Assembly (NCBI GenBank): GCA_002368865.1
Contig: DFDT01000030.1
Span: 12,762-28,638, forward strand
From: Lachnospiraceae bacterium UBA3821
GTDB lineage: Bacteria; Bacillota; Clostridia; Lachnospirales; Lachnospiraceae
Length of the DNA: 15,877 bases
Direction of reading: 5' to 3'
Part shown: positions 1 through 6,466 of the stretch, one piece after another
Numbering within the stretch: the stretch's first letter is position 1
How the letters are laid out: every line of letters starts with the position of its first letter
Position numbers and translations under genes: made by a program
The notes under the pieces: generated by a model
The model's input: the letters and a program-made list of their open reading frames with translations, nothing else
What the model was told of the DNA's origin: nothing
Databases searched by the model: none

Positions 1-165
1 GGTCTCCAGCACCGCATCAATCTCATGGCACGCCTCCATGGTGTCGGCCGGTCCATGATCCGTTCTGAAATATTTGATTCCCAGGCTGTCCAACAGGTCA
101 TACACCTTGACCTCCCGCTCCAGCCTGCCCGTCACGTCTTCCGGGCGTCCTTCATATAACTCCAT
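1..165 (-). CDS. ProX/YbaK-type prolyl-tRNA deacylase, N-terminal part (truncated by window edge)
   Basis: Fifty-five codons are open from an ATG at 165 to the window edge with no stop. The protein begins MELYEGRPEDVTGRLERE and continues with a TDHGPADTMEACHEID stretch. This matches the N-terminus of Firmicutes ProX/PrdX proteins, a YbaK-domain family known to hydrolyse alanine or cysteine wrongly attached to tRNA(Pro). The domain core and the catalytic lysine region lie outside the window, so activity cannot be judged. The start has only a modest upstream AAGG. The gene follows the DUF4304 gene by 18 bases on the same strand and is probably co-transcribed with it. Family assignment rests on the N-terminal pattern only. 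Confidence 0.8.
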   Translation of the reverse strand, partial: MELYEGRPEDVTGRLEREVKVYDLLDSLGIKYFRTDHGPADTMEACHEIDAVLET

Positions 166-183
166 TTGACCTTACCATTCCTT

Positions 184-792
184 TTATCGTTCAACCGCTT
201 TCCCTATCTTTTTGGGTAATCTCAGTTTTTCAATATTTTCAGCAATAACAGCTTCCCTGTCTGTACAATGCTCCAATAGATCGAGCCATCTGACCTTTTT
301 CCGTTTTGAGAGTTCCTCTTTCAGGAAATCTTCATTCTCATATTTTTCAAACCATGGAAAAACAAATCTCCCGATGGCATCGGTCACATTTTGAAAACTG
401 ATCTCCGCCGCCTGATCGTCTGCGTAATCCCACCACACATCTTTTCCGCAGACGAATGTCCCTAATCTGTCGCCCATATTTATATTATAAATATGATCAT
501 AGGGAGCATAAAGCGGCATAATAGAATAGTTCACCGTAAAAGTTTTTGACCCGTATCTCTCTTTTTGCAGGTCAATCTGTTCCAACAGATCTGCTTGATT
601 CCTTCGCACATATGCGTTCGTCTTATACTTTGCAAAACCATTTGCCATAAGATATTCGTCCAAGATCTTTTTGTACTTCTTAAATGCCTCATCCGCGGCA
701 TTTTTATCTATGGCGGTCAATTCTTCTTCCGATCTCAAATGGTTTCTATCGCCTTTTATCTGAAATCTGCTTTTAGATTGAAAAAACCTCAC
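184..792 (-). CDS. DUF4304-like protein of unknown function
   Basis: A 202-residue soluble protein with no signal peptide or membrane segment. The middle (about residues 35-160) has the DUF4304 pattern: a helix ending in NGF (51-53), then a strand with YVRRN (61-65), an IDLQKERYG stretch (73-81) and a FTVNY strand (85-89). A basic tail follows. The function of this family is not known. The start is GTG at 792, preceded by GGGAGG about 8 bases upstream, and it overlaps the vanZ-like stop in a GTGA. The next in-frame Met (residue 49) would cut into the domain, so GTG is preferred. Two 60-base rows counted inside the gene are 30% and 35% G+C, against 58% for a row in the vanZ-like gene. This suggests the gene was inserted into the operon later. 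Confidence 0.75.
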   Translation of the reverse strand: MRFFQSKSRFQIKGDRNHLRSEEELTAIDKNAADEAFKKYKKILDEYLMANGFAKYKTNAYVRRNQADLLEQIDLQKERYGSKTFTVNYSIMPLYAPYDHIYNINMGDRLGTFVCGKDVWWDYADDQAAEISFQNVTDAIGRFVFPWFEKYENEDFLKEELSKRKKVRWLDLLEHCTDREAVIAENIEKLRLPKKIGKAVER

Positions 793-1388
793 TTTGCCAG
801 CCTCCCGATCTTCGGTACCAACACCCGTACGATCAGGAAAAGAACGCCGCCCAGCATGCTTCCCACAAAATTCAGGATCACGTCGTCCACGTCCACCGTC
901 CTGCCCACGAACAGCTGGAAAAATTCAATACACACGGGAAGAAACAGCGCCATAAAGGCCAGCTTAAAAAAGGATCTGTATTCCTTCCACAAAAGGGGCA
1001 GCCAAAATCCCCAGGGGATAAACATCACGATGTTCCCCACGATATTTACCCACAGCCAGTCGCTGGTAGGCGCGTATCTGATATAATTCCGGATGGTGTG
1101 AAACGGCGTCAGGTTCACGCCGACCCGATTGCGGAACCGCAGAACCGCCTCCGTCAGATTCCGGGCACGCATCCACTCCTGTCCGTTCTGAAACGTCAGC
1201 ATCAGAAGTCCAGCCATGAACAGCACAAACAACGCCATCACAACCTCTCTGGCTCCCGTCTTGAGGGACATTTCAAACGATTTTTTCTCCGCAAACAGCT
1301 TCCGGCGTATGACCAGTATTCTTCCGGCGCAATACACCGGGAGCACATACATCATCATGAAAGCCATATCTCTCATATATAAAGTCAT
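789..1388 (-). CDS. VanZ-like family membrane protein
   Basis: A 199-residue integral membrane protein. Hydrophobic stretches lie near residues 8-26, 48-66, 112-133, 141-160 and 172-191. The VanZ signature is visible as NIVGNIVMFIPWGF (115-128), followed by an acidic E155 in EFFQLF and a DVDDVILNFVG stretch (166-176). VanZ of Enterococcus gives low-level teicoplanin resistance; the exact biochemical role is unknown, and most chromosomal VanZ-like proteins are uncharacterised. The ATG at 1388 has GAGGAA 6 bases upstream; a second Met at residue 5 is possible. The gene lies 31 bases after trmL and its stop overlaps the DUF4304 start. No vanA/vanB-type ligase or vanX/vanH gene is present, so resistance should not be inferred. 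Confidence 0.88.
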   Translation of the reverse strand: MTLYMRDMAFMMMYVLPVYCAGRILVIRRKLFAEKKSFEMSLKTGAREVVMALFVLFMAGLLMLTFQNGQEWMRARNLTEAVLRFRNRVGVNLTPFHTIRNYIRYAPTSDWLWVNIVGNIVMFIPWGFWLPLLWKEYRSFFKLAFMALFLPVCIEFFQLFVGRTVDVDDVILNFVGSMLGGVLFLIVRVLVPKIGRLAK

Positions 1389-1419
1389 TCTGATTCCTCA
1401 ATTTCCGCTTTGTTTTTGT

Positions 1420-1980
1420 CTAATTCTCATGTCTCCAATGCAGCCTGTGCAGCTCGCCTGCCTGCTGCATGTTCTCAAAACCGTTCTGTCTGAGCGCCTC
1501 GTACAGCACGATCGCCACGGCGTTCGACAGATTCAGGGAGCGAATGTCCGGCAGCATGGGAATCCGGATACAATCCTCCTCATGCTCCACCAGGATCTCC
1601 TCCGGAATACCGGCGCTCTCCTTCCCGAACATGATAAAATCATCCGGTCCAAACGCTACCTCTGTGTATGCGCGTTTCGCCTTGGTCGTGGCCATCCACA
1701 GCCTGGGTTTGCGGCATTCCGCGGCACATTCTGTCTGCTGTCCGCCGGACCGTTCCACACACTCACTATACTGTTCATAAAACGTGTCATAATTCATATA
1801 CCGGGTCACATCCAGTTTTTCCCAGTAATCCATGCCGGCCCGCTTGATCTCTTTTTCATTCAGGCGGAATCCAAACGGCTCGATCAAATGCAGACTTGTG
1901 CCGGTTGCGACACAAGTCCGCCCAATATTTCCCGTGTTCGCCGGAATCTCCGGTTGATGTAATACAATATGCATTCCCAT
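1420..1980 (-). CDS. trmL: tRNA (cytidine/uridine-34 2'-O)-methyltransferase TrmL
   Basis: A 186-residue SPOUT-class methyltransferase predicted to 2'-O-methylate the wobble base of tRNA(Leu) isoacceptors using S-adenosylmethionine. The start of the fold reads HIVLHQPEIPANTGNIGRTC (4-23), followed by LIEPFGF (32-38). The trefoil-knot cofactor motifs are FGKESAGIPEEI (118-129) and IPMLPDIRSLNLSNAVAI (140-157). The protein is longer than the usual 150-160 residues because of a charged, Cys-containing insert at about 73-91. ATG at 1980 has an AGG about 5 bases upstream; Met3 (1974) is an alternative start. It follows the aminotransferase gene by 11 bases, so the two are very likely co-transcribed. 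Confidence 0.93.
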   Translation of the reverse strand: MGMHIVLHQPEIPANTGNIGRTCVATGTSLHLIEPFGFRLNEKEIKRAGMDYWEKLDVTRYMNYDTFYEQYSECVERSGGQQTECAAECRKPRLWMATTKAKRAYTEVAFGPDDFIMFGKESAGIPEEILVEHEEDCIRIPMLPDIRSLNLSNAVAIVLYEALRQNGFENMQQAGELHRLHWRHEN

Positions 1981-1991
1981 TTACCTGTTCG

Positions 1992-3170
1992 TCAAGCTTT
2001 CTCGCTCCTAAGTTTCTCCACAAACCGCTGCAGTCTTCCGATGGCAACTTTCAGATTCTCCAGTGAATACGCATAGGAAATACGAAGGAAACCTTCCCCG
2101 CAGTCTCCGAATGCCGTGCCCGGCACCACAGCCACCTTTTCCTCCTGCAAAAACCGGGTGGCAAACTCTTCGCTGGTCATGCCAAACTCCTTGATGCAGG
2201 GGAACACATAGAACGCGCCGTAGGGCTCAAAGCATTCCAGCCCCATCTCCTTGAACGCATTCATCAGATAACGGCGGCGCTGATTGTACGCCGTACGCAT
2301 CTCCTCAATGTCCGCATCCCCTTTCTTCAAAGCCTCCACAGCTGCATACTGGCTAGTGGTGGGCGCACACATGATGGCAAACTGATGGATCTTGGTCATC
2401 TGCTTGATGATGTCCGCCGGTCCGCAGGCATATCCCAGTCTCCAACCGGTCATGGCATATGCCTTGGAGAATCCGTTGATCACAAGTGTCCTCTCCTGCA
2501 TTCCCGGCAGGCTGGCGATGGACACATGCTTCTCCTTGTAAGAAAGCTCCGCATAGATCTCATCGGACATGACGAAAATATCATGCTTGATGATGACTTC
2601 CGCAATCGCCTCCAGGTCACTCTTTTCCATGATGGCGCCGGTGGGATTGTTGGGATACGGCAGTACCAAAATCTTGGTCTTGTCAGTGATCGCCGCCTCC
2701 AGCTCCTTGGCAGTCAGGCGGAACTCATTCTCCGCCTTCAGATTGATGATCACAGGCTTTGCCCCGGCTAAGATCGCACAGGGTTCATAGGACACATAGC
2801 TGGGCTGCGGGATCAGAACCTCCTCGCCCACGCCCGGATTGATCATGGCGCGCAGTCCCATATCGATCGCTTCGGAACCGCCCACCGTGATGAGCACCTG
2901 GCTCATCGCATCATAGGCAACATTGTACTTGCGCTTCATATAAGCGCAGATCTCCTGTCTCAGCTCCTTCAGACCGGAGTTGGATGTATAGAAAGTGCGC
3001 CCTTTTTCCAGGGAATAAATACCCTCGTCCCGAATGTGCCAGGGCGTGTCAAAATCCGGCTCGCCCACACCAAGGGAGATGGCATCCTTCATCTCGCTCA
3101 CGATATCAAAAAACTTCCTGATACCCGAAGGCTTCAGCTCTACAACCTGATCTGCTAAAAAGTTTCTCAT
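1992..3170 (-). CDS. PLP-dependent class I/II aminotransferase
   Basis: A 392-residue fold-type I aminotransferase of the AspC/AlaT/PatA group. Visible motifs are GVGEPDFDTP (34-43), GGSEAID (97-103), NNPTG (174-178), SDEIY (202-206, Asp203 contacts the pyridine nitrogen), FSKAYAMTGWRLGY (234-247) with Lys236 as the Schiff-base lysine, and LRISYA (362-367) with the substrate-carboxylate Arg363. All key residues are present, so it should be active. The amino donor and keto-acid acceptor cannot be told from the sequence. The ATG overlaps the stop of the Lrp-like gene in an ATGA with only a weak ribosome site, so translational coupling is likely. The neighbouring Lrp-type regulator suggests an amino-acid role. 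Confidence 0.93.
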   Translation of the reverse strand: MRNFLADQVVELKPSGIRKFFDIVSEMKDAISLGVGEPDFDTPWHIRDEGIYSLEKGRTFYTSNSGLKELRQEICAYMKRKYNVAYDAMSQVLITVGGSEAIDMGLRAMINPGVGEEVLIPQPSYVSYEPCAILAGAKPVIINLKAENEFRLTAKELEAAITDKTKILVLPYPNNPTGAIMEKSDLEAIAEVIIKHDIFVMSDEIYAELSYKEKHVSIASLPGMQERTLVINGFSKAYAMTGWRLGYACGPADIIKQMTKIHQFAIMCAPTTSQYAAVEALKKGDADIEEMRTAYNQRRRYLMNAFKEMGLECFEPYGAFYVFPCIKEFGMTSEEFATRFLQEEKVAVVPGTAFGDCGEGFLRISYAYSLENLKVAIGRLQRFVEKLRSEKA

Positions 3171-3649
3171 GGCGTGATCATCTCTCTTTCATCCTCGGAT
3201 TTCTGGCTGAAGATCGTACCGTGATCCTTGTATTTTTTCAAAATAAAGTGCGTCGCGGTGGAGAGCACCGGCTCTAAGGGCGCCAGCTTGTCGGACACAA
3301 AAGTAGAAACCTCTCTGAGCGTCTTTCCCTCCAGGGTCACCAACAGGTCAAACCCGCCGGAGATCAAATACACACTACGCACCTCGGGATACTTATAGAT
3401 CCGCTCTGCCACATTGTCAAAACCCTGTCCTCTCTGGGGCGTCACACGCACCTCGATCAGCGCCGTCACCTTATCCAGAGACGTCTTCTCCCAGTTGATC
3501 AGCGTGTGATAACCGCAGATCACGCCTTCCTCCTCCAGCGCCTGCAGCTCATTCACCACATCTATCTCCTCCACACCCAGGATCACCGCCAGTTCCTTCA
3601 GATCGATCCTGCTGTTTTTCTCGATGATCGCCAACAATTCTTCTCTCAT
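3167..3649 (-). CDS. Lrp/AsnC family transcriptional regulator
   Basis: A 160-residue regulator with the two-domain Lrp/AsnC layout. An N-terminal winged helix-turn-helix occupies about residues 4-48 (LLAIIEKNSRIDLKELAVIL, then VVNELQALEEEGVICGY), and a C-terminal RAM ligand-binding and oligomerisation domain about 62-135, including SGGFDLLV (97-104). Proteins of this family bind amino acids or related small molecules. The start ATG at 3649 has AGGAGG 9 bases upstream and overlaps the stop of the HypE-like gene in ATGA. The stop overlaps the aminotransferase start in the same way. The tight three-gene overlap suggests the regulator senses a substrate or product of the adjacent enzymes; that is an inference. 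Confidence 0.92.
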   Translation of the reverse strand: MREELLAIIEKNSRIDLKELAVILGVEEIDVVNELQALEEEGVICGYHTLINWEKTSLDKVTALIEVRVTPQRGQGFDNVAERIYKYPEVRSVYLISGGFDLLVTLEGKTLREVSTFVSDKLAPLEPVLSTATHFILKKYKDHGTIFSQKSEDEREMITP

Positions 3650-4713
3650 TCCTGCTTTCCTCCTGTTTCTTTATCAATTAAAGCATCTCTTAAAGCCTCA
3701 TATATCGCATCCACATGGGGTCTGTCCAGATACCTGACCTCGTCCTCATTCCGTATGATCCGGTCGTTGCCGTCCGTGGTCCTTCCCACTATGGCCGCCG
3801 GGATCCCGGCTTCCTCAAACGCCGTAACAAGCGCTGCGCCATCCGCCGCGGTCATCAGCAGACTTCCGCCGGACAAGAGCTCATAAGGATTTACGTTCAG
3901 ATAATTGCAGACCTCCACGGTCTCCTGCCGGATCGGCAGTTTCTTCAGATCTATGTTCAGTCCAACGCCCGCACCCTCTGCCAGCTCCCAGAGTCCGGCG
4001 AAAATGCCTCCCTCCGAGAGATTATGCATGGTGCACACGCCGGACTTCAGCGCGACTGCGGCCTCCGGTACCGTAGATAAATAGCTTCGGAAATTCGCCG
4101 CTTCCTCCGACAGCCAGGCCGGATAACGCTCCGAAATCTTTTCCCTGTGCCGGTTCGCCAGGATCGCTGTTCCCTCCAGACCGATCCATTTGCTGACCAC
4201 AATGTCCTGCCCCGGTTTCGCCGCCCGCACGGTATGCCAGCCGACGTCAGCCGCCGCATTCGCTGCCGCCAGGATCGCTGCCTCTGGGTCCGCCGCCTTC
4301 GCGCCGGACCCATATGCCGTAACCGTCACAAAAATCTCCCGCACTGCCGCCGTGACCTGCGCATCCGCCTGTGCAATCTGCATCCCATGCAGGCCGCAGA
4401 ACGCCTCCGCCTCCTGCATCAATCCCTTCAGCTGCGGTTCCTCCGCATCCTCAGGCAACAGGATCCGCATGGTCGCCGCCACGGGCTCCGCACCCCGCGC
4501 CGCCAGAATATTCACACATTTCTGTAAAAGATCCTCCACCGGAAAAAGGGAAATCCTGCCGTCCTGCGCACAGGCAACAAGAGCATCGGAAAGCGAAAAA
4601 ATGGCGCAATCCTCCCCCGGACCTGCACCATTTATCACTTCCTGCCGCTTTGTCTTTATCGGTTGTAGGATGGAACGTCTGAAGACGTTCTCTGTCACTT
4701 TCCCTGTTTTCAT
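3646..4713 (-). CDS. AIR synthase-related (PurM/HypE-like) protein
   Basis: A 355-residue protein of the PurM/HypE superfamily, whose members bind ATP at a dimer interface. The N-terminal half has GPGEDCAIF (32-40), comparable to the GDD-type nucleotide loop, and a KCVNILAARGAEP stretch (65-77). The C-terminal half has WIGLEGTAILA and MHNLSEGGIFAGLWELAEGA, typical of HypE-like AIR synthases. The HypE C-terminal cysteine used to carry the carbamoyl/cyano group is absent; the protein ends GGKQE. No other hyp gene is nearby. Reaction unknown. I chose ATG at 4713, with AGGAG 6 bases upstream, rather than the in-frame TTG at 4719, which would leave no gap after that site. The 3' end overlaps the Lrp-like gene by 4 bases. 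The region is very G+C-rich (44 of 60 in one counted row). Confidence 0.85.
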   Translation of the reverse strand: MKTGKVTENVFRRSILQPIKTKRQEVINGAGPGEDCAIFSLSDALVACAQDGRISLFPVEDLLQKCVNILAARGAEPVAATMRILLPEDAEEPQLKGLMQEAEAFCGLHGMQIAQADAQVTAAVREIFVTVTAYGSGAKAADPEAAILAAANAAADVGWHTVRAAKPGQDIVVSKWIGLEGTAILANRHREKISERYPAWLSEEAANFRSYLSTVPEAAVALKSGVCTMHNLSEGGIFAGLWELAEGAGVGLNIDLKKLPIRQETVEVCNYLNVNPYELLSGGSLLMTAADGAALVTAFEEAGIPAAIVGRTTDGNDRIIRNEDEVRYLDRPHVDAIYEALRDALIDKETGGKQE

Positions 4714-4740
4714 GGACAACTCCTGTTTTCATGAACAACC
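4703..4740. repeat. 19-bp tandem duplication covering a translation start
   Basis: Bases 4703-4721 and 4722-4740 are adjacent copies of a 19-base unit, identical at 17 positions (differences at unit positions 13 and 19). Each copy holds CATGAAAACAGG on the minus strand, so the start codon and first codons of the HypE-like gene are duplicated. The junction creates the AGGAG that serves the downstream ATG at 4713. The upstream ATG (4732) is in another frame, because 19 is not a multiple of three. Confidence 0.9.
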
Positions 4741-4747
4741 CTGTTCA
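4732..4747. promoter_or_regulatory. Inverted repeat between the VanW and HypE-like genes
   Basis: TGAACA and TGTTCA are separated by ACCC, giving a perfect 6-bp dyad in the 41-base gap between the two genes. It could be a short mRNA hairpin or a binding site. The spacing (6 bases between GAAC and GTTC) does not fit the Gram-positive LexA box, and there is no T-run to make it a terminator. Confidence 0.35.
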
Positions 4748-4754
4748 CGTAGGA

Positions 4755-6233
4755 TCAATCATCGTCGTCTTCCACTTCCACCACCTGAGGCGTGGTGAGT
4801 GCCGCGATCACACCTTTTACATGATCGATATTTCCTGTGTCGATCGCTGCCATGATCTCATTATACGCAGTCGGATTGTCGGTGGCAACCCCAACTGTAG
4901 CGCTTCTGGGCGATACTTTATAATTGCTGCTGTTCACCATCTCGCGGCTGACTTCCTTGCCGTTTTCCTTTACCACCTTCCACAGCTGTGCCTTGTATCC
5001 GATATGCGCACCTTCCGTCGCGATATAGCCGATCGGCTGTCCGCCGTCCGCATAGATCGTATCTGTCTCGGGATTGATGACCTGCAGAATCTTACTTTCA
5101 TAATGGACCTCACGGTTTGCATCTCTGGTCTCCTTGCCATAGATGGTAAACGTGATCTTCTTTCCCTCTGTATAGCCCTCAATATAGATCGGTGTATCCA
5201 GATTATTGACAAATTTAAAGTCCTTACCTGCGCTCTCGGCGATGGCTGCATCCGCGGAAGGATCCACATAAGTCACGATCATGGAGTGATTATGCCGCTC
5301 CGTAACCTCCAATTCCGCCTGCAGCACCGCATTGTAGAGCGTTGTAGAAACCTGACAGATGCCTCCGCCCAGGCTGTTTACCACTTTTCCGTTCATATAG
5401 GAACCTGCCAGATAATAACCGTTGGCCTTGGAAAAAGGAGCCACCGTTTCATAAGTGGAAAACTCATCCCCCGGATAGAGCAGTGTTCCGTTGATCAGAC
5501 GACATCCGTTCTCCACATTCGCACTTCTGGATAACCCGGAAGTACTGTAAGAAGTGGTAAAGCTTCCCAGTACATCCGTCAGCTGAGCCAGCTCCTCCAC
5601 ACTGCCCTGGGGCTTGCTTACCATAACCGCCAGTGCAATCGTGCAGGGCTTTGCATCCCAATCCTTTGTGAGATACTCGTATACCTCGTCAATGGAAGCC
5701 TCCACATCCAGCACACGGCCTTCCTGCCCGTCGGTGTATGTAAACGTCCCATCCTCATTTCGCTTCATGGAAACATTGACCGCTTTCTGGTCAAATTTCA
5801 TACATTCATCGATCAGGATCCCATTGATCTTTTCCACGTCAAAATCCAGCAGAATGTCATATACATACGGCTCATATTCCAGATCCTTCAGAATCTTATA
5901 CCGCTCAATCACATTCCCCTTACTGCCAAATTCCAGCGCCTCATCCACGAGATCCGGATTCTTCCAGGAGACGCCCAGTTCCCCTGCGGTCACCTTCACC
6001 TGGTTGCCGTTTCCCGCATCCAGCGTGATCTCTGTCGTCTTCAGCCTGTTCACATATGCATCTATGGCCGCCTGCGCCTCTGCCTCATTTTTGCCGGACA
6101 GATCAATGTCTTCCGCATAAATACCGGCCTTGATGGTGTCTTCGGTCTCTGCCGCCTTCACCTCTGTCCCGAGACATAGGAACGCAGCCAACAGTCCAAG
6201 CGCCCAGCCGGCCGTTTTTCTCACCTTTTTCAT
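4755..6233 (-). CDS. Secreted VanW-domain protein with peptidoglycan-binding-like domain
   Basis: A 492-residue exported protein. An N-terminal signal peptide (MKKVRKT, then a hydrophobic core to about residue 22) precedes a likely cleavage after VKA near residue 27. A domain at about 70-190 resembles the PG_binding_4 domain common in clostridial VanW proteins. The VanW domain spans about 221-356 and holds GGGICQVSTTLYNA (289-302) and ERHNHS (312-317). The C-terminal part is followed by an acidic tail ending in four Asp. VanW function is unknown; a cell-wall role is inferred from export and domain content. I chose ATG at 6233 because AGGAG lies 8 bases upstream and the signal peptide starts there; an upstream in-frame ATG at 6260 lacks a ribosome site. 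It lies 32 bases after the 35-residue membrane peptide. Confidence 0.92.
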   Translation of the reverse strand: MKKVRKTAGWALGLLAAFLCLGTEVKAAETEDTIKAGIYAEDIDLSGKNEAEAQAAIDAYVNRLKTTEITLDAGNGNQVKVTAGELGVSWKNPDLVDEALEFGSKGNVIERYKILKDLEYEPYVYDILLDFDVEKINGILIDECMKFDQKAVNVSMKRNEDGTFTYTDGQEGRVLDVEASIDEVYEYLTKDWDAKPCTIALAVMVSKPQGSVEELAQLTDVLGSFTTSYSTSGLSRSANVENGCRLINGTLLYPGDEFSTYETVAPFSKANGYYLAGSYMNGKVVNSLGGGICQVSTTLYNAVLQAELEVTERHNHSMIVTYVDPSADAAIAESAGKDFKFVNNLDTPIYIEGYTEGKKITFTIYGKETRDANREVHYESKILQVINPETDTIYADGGQPIGYIATEGAHIGYKAQLWKVVKENGKEVSREMVNSSNYKVSPRSATVGVATDNPTAYNEIMAAIDTGNIDHVKGVIAALTTPQVVEVEDDDD

Positions 6234-6265
6234 AACACGCACTCCTACCCTGAATACCATTTGAA

Positions 6266-6373
6266 TTAAAACGTAAAATATGCTACAGTGGAAAGTACCA
6301 TAGCAAGTACCAACAGGATGATGATAACAGAAGAAATGCGCTGTTTAGCTTTCTTATTGTGAAAATGAAACAT
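6266..6373 (-). CDS. 35-residue single-pass membrane peptide (unannotated small gene)
   Basis: A short reading frame of 35 codons plus TAA, starting with ATG at 6373. It begins MFHFHNKKAKQR, giving a basic, cytoplasm-favouring N-terminus (K7, K8, K10, R12), followed by one hydrophobic helix at about residues 13-33 (ISSVIIILLVLAMVLSTVAY) and a two-residue end. GAGG lies 7 bases upstream of the ATG, within a longer AAGGAGTGAGG purine stretch. It follows a good promoter (6438-6466) and precedes the VanW-protein gene by 32 bases, so it is the first gene of that operon. The arrangement (promoter, ribosome site, sensible topology, filled gap) supports a real gene. Function is unknown; a small partner of the VanW protein or of a membrane complex is possible. 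I do not recognise a named family. Confidence 0.72.
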   Translation of the reverse strand: MFHFHNKKAKQRISSVIIILLVLAMVLSTVAYFTF

Positions 6374-6437
6374 ACCCTTACCTCACTCCTTGCAATCAGC
6401 AGACTGCTCTGCCTTACCCTGATCAATCTGAAAGGAT

Positions 6438-6466
6438 ATTATATATGAAATTCTACGTTTTGGCAA
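6438..6466 (-). promoter_or_regulatory. SigA-type promoter of the membrane-peptide/VanW operon
   Basis: On the minus strand TTGCCA (6466-6461) and TATAAT (6443-6438) are separated by exactly 17 bases. The predicted transcription start is near 6431, giving a leader of about 58 bases. The -35 box lies inside the first codons of the divergent plus-strand gene, so the two genes share regulatory DNA. Confidence 0.7.

Noticed and set aside
3646..4713. Hydrogenase maturation gene hypE
   Set aside because: The C-terminal catalytic Cys is missing and no hypA-F genes are present, so only a superfamily name is justified.
4732..4747. LexA (DinR) box
   Set aside because: The dyad has GAAC and GTTC, but they are 6 bases apart instead of 4, and no SOS gene is adjacent.
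4731..5534. Long plus-strand open frame (about 267 codons)
   Set aside because: It lies antisense to the VanW-protein gene, has no recognisable domain or good ribosome site, and the opposite strand codes for a clear family. Similar long antisense frames at 1216-1962, 9710-10750 and 13608-14486 were rejected for the same reason.
789..6233. Glycopeptide (vancomycin) resistance cluster, because VanZ-like and VanW proteins are both present
   Set aside because: No D-Ala-D-Lac or D-Ala-D-Ser ligase, VanH, VanX/VanXY or VanRS gene is in the window. VanW and VanZ domains are common in ordinary clostridial chromosomes.
6399..6412. Short dyads AGCAGACTGCT and GCAGA/TCTGC in the 6374-6444 leader as an operator
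   Set aside because: Only 5-bp arms without match to a known site; dyads of this size arise easily by chance.
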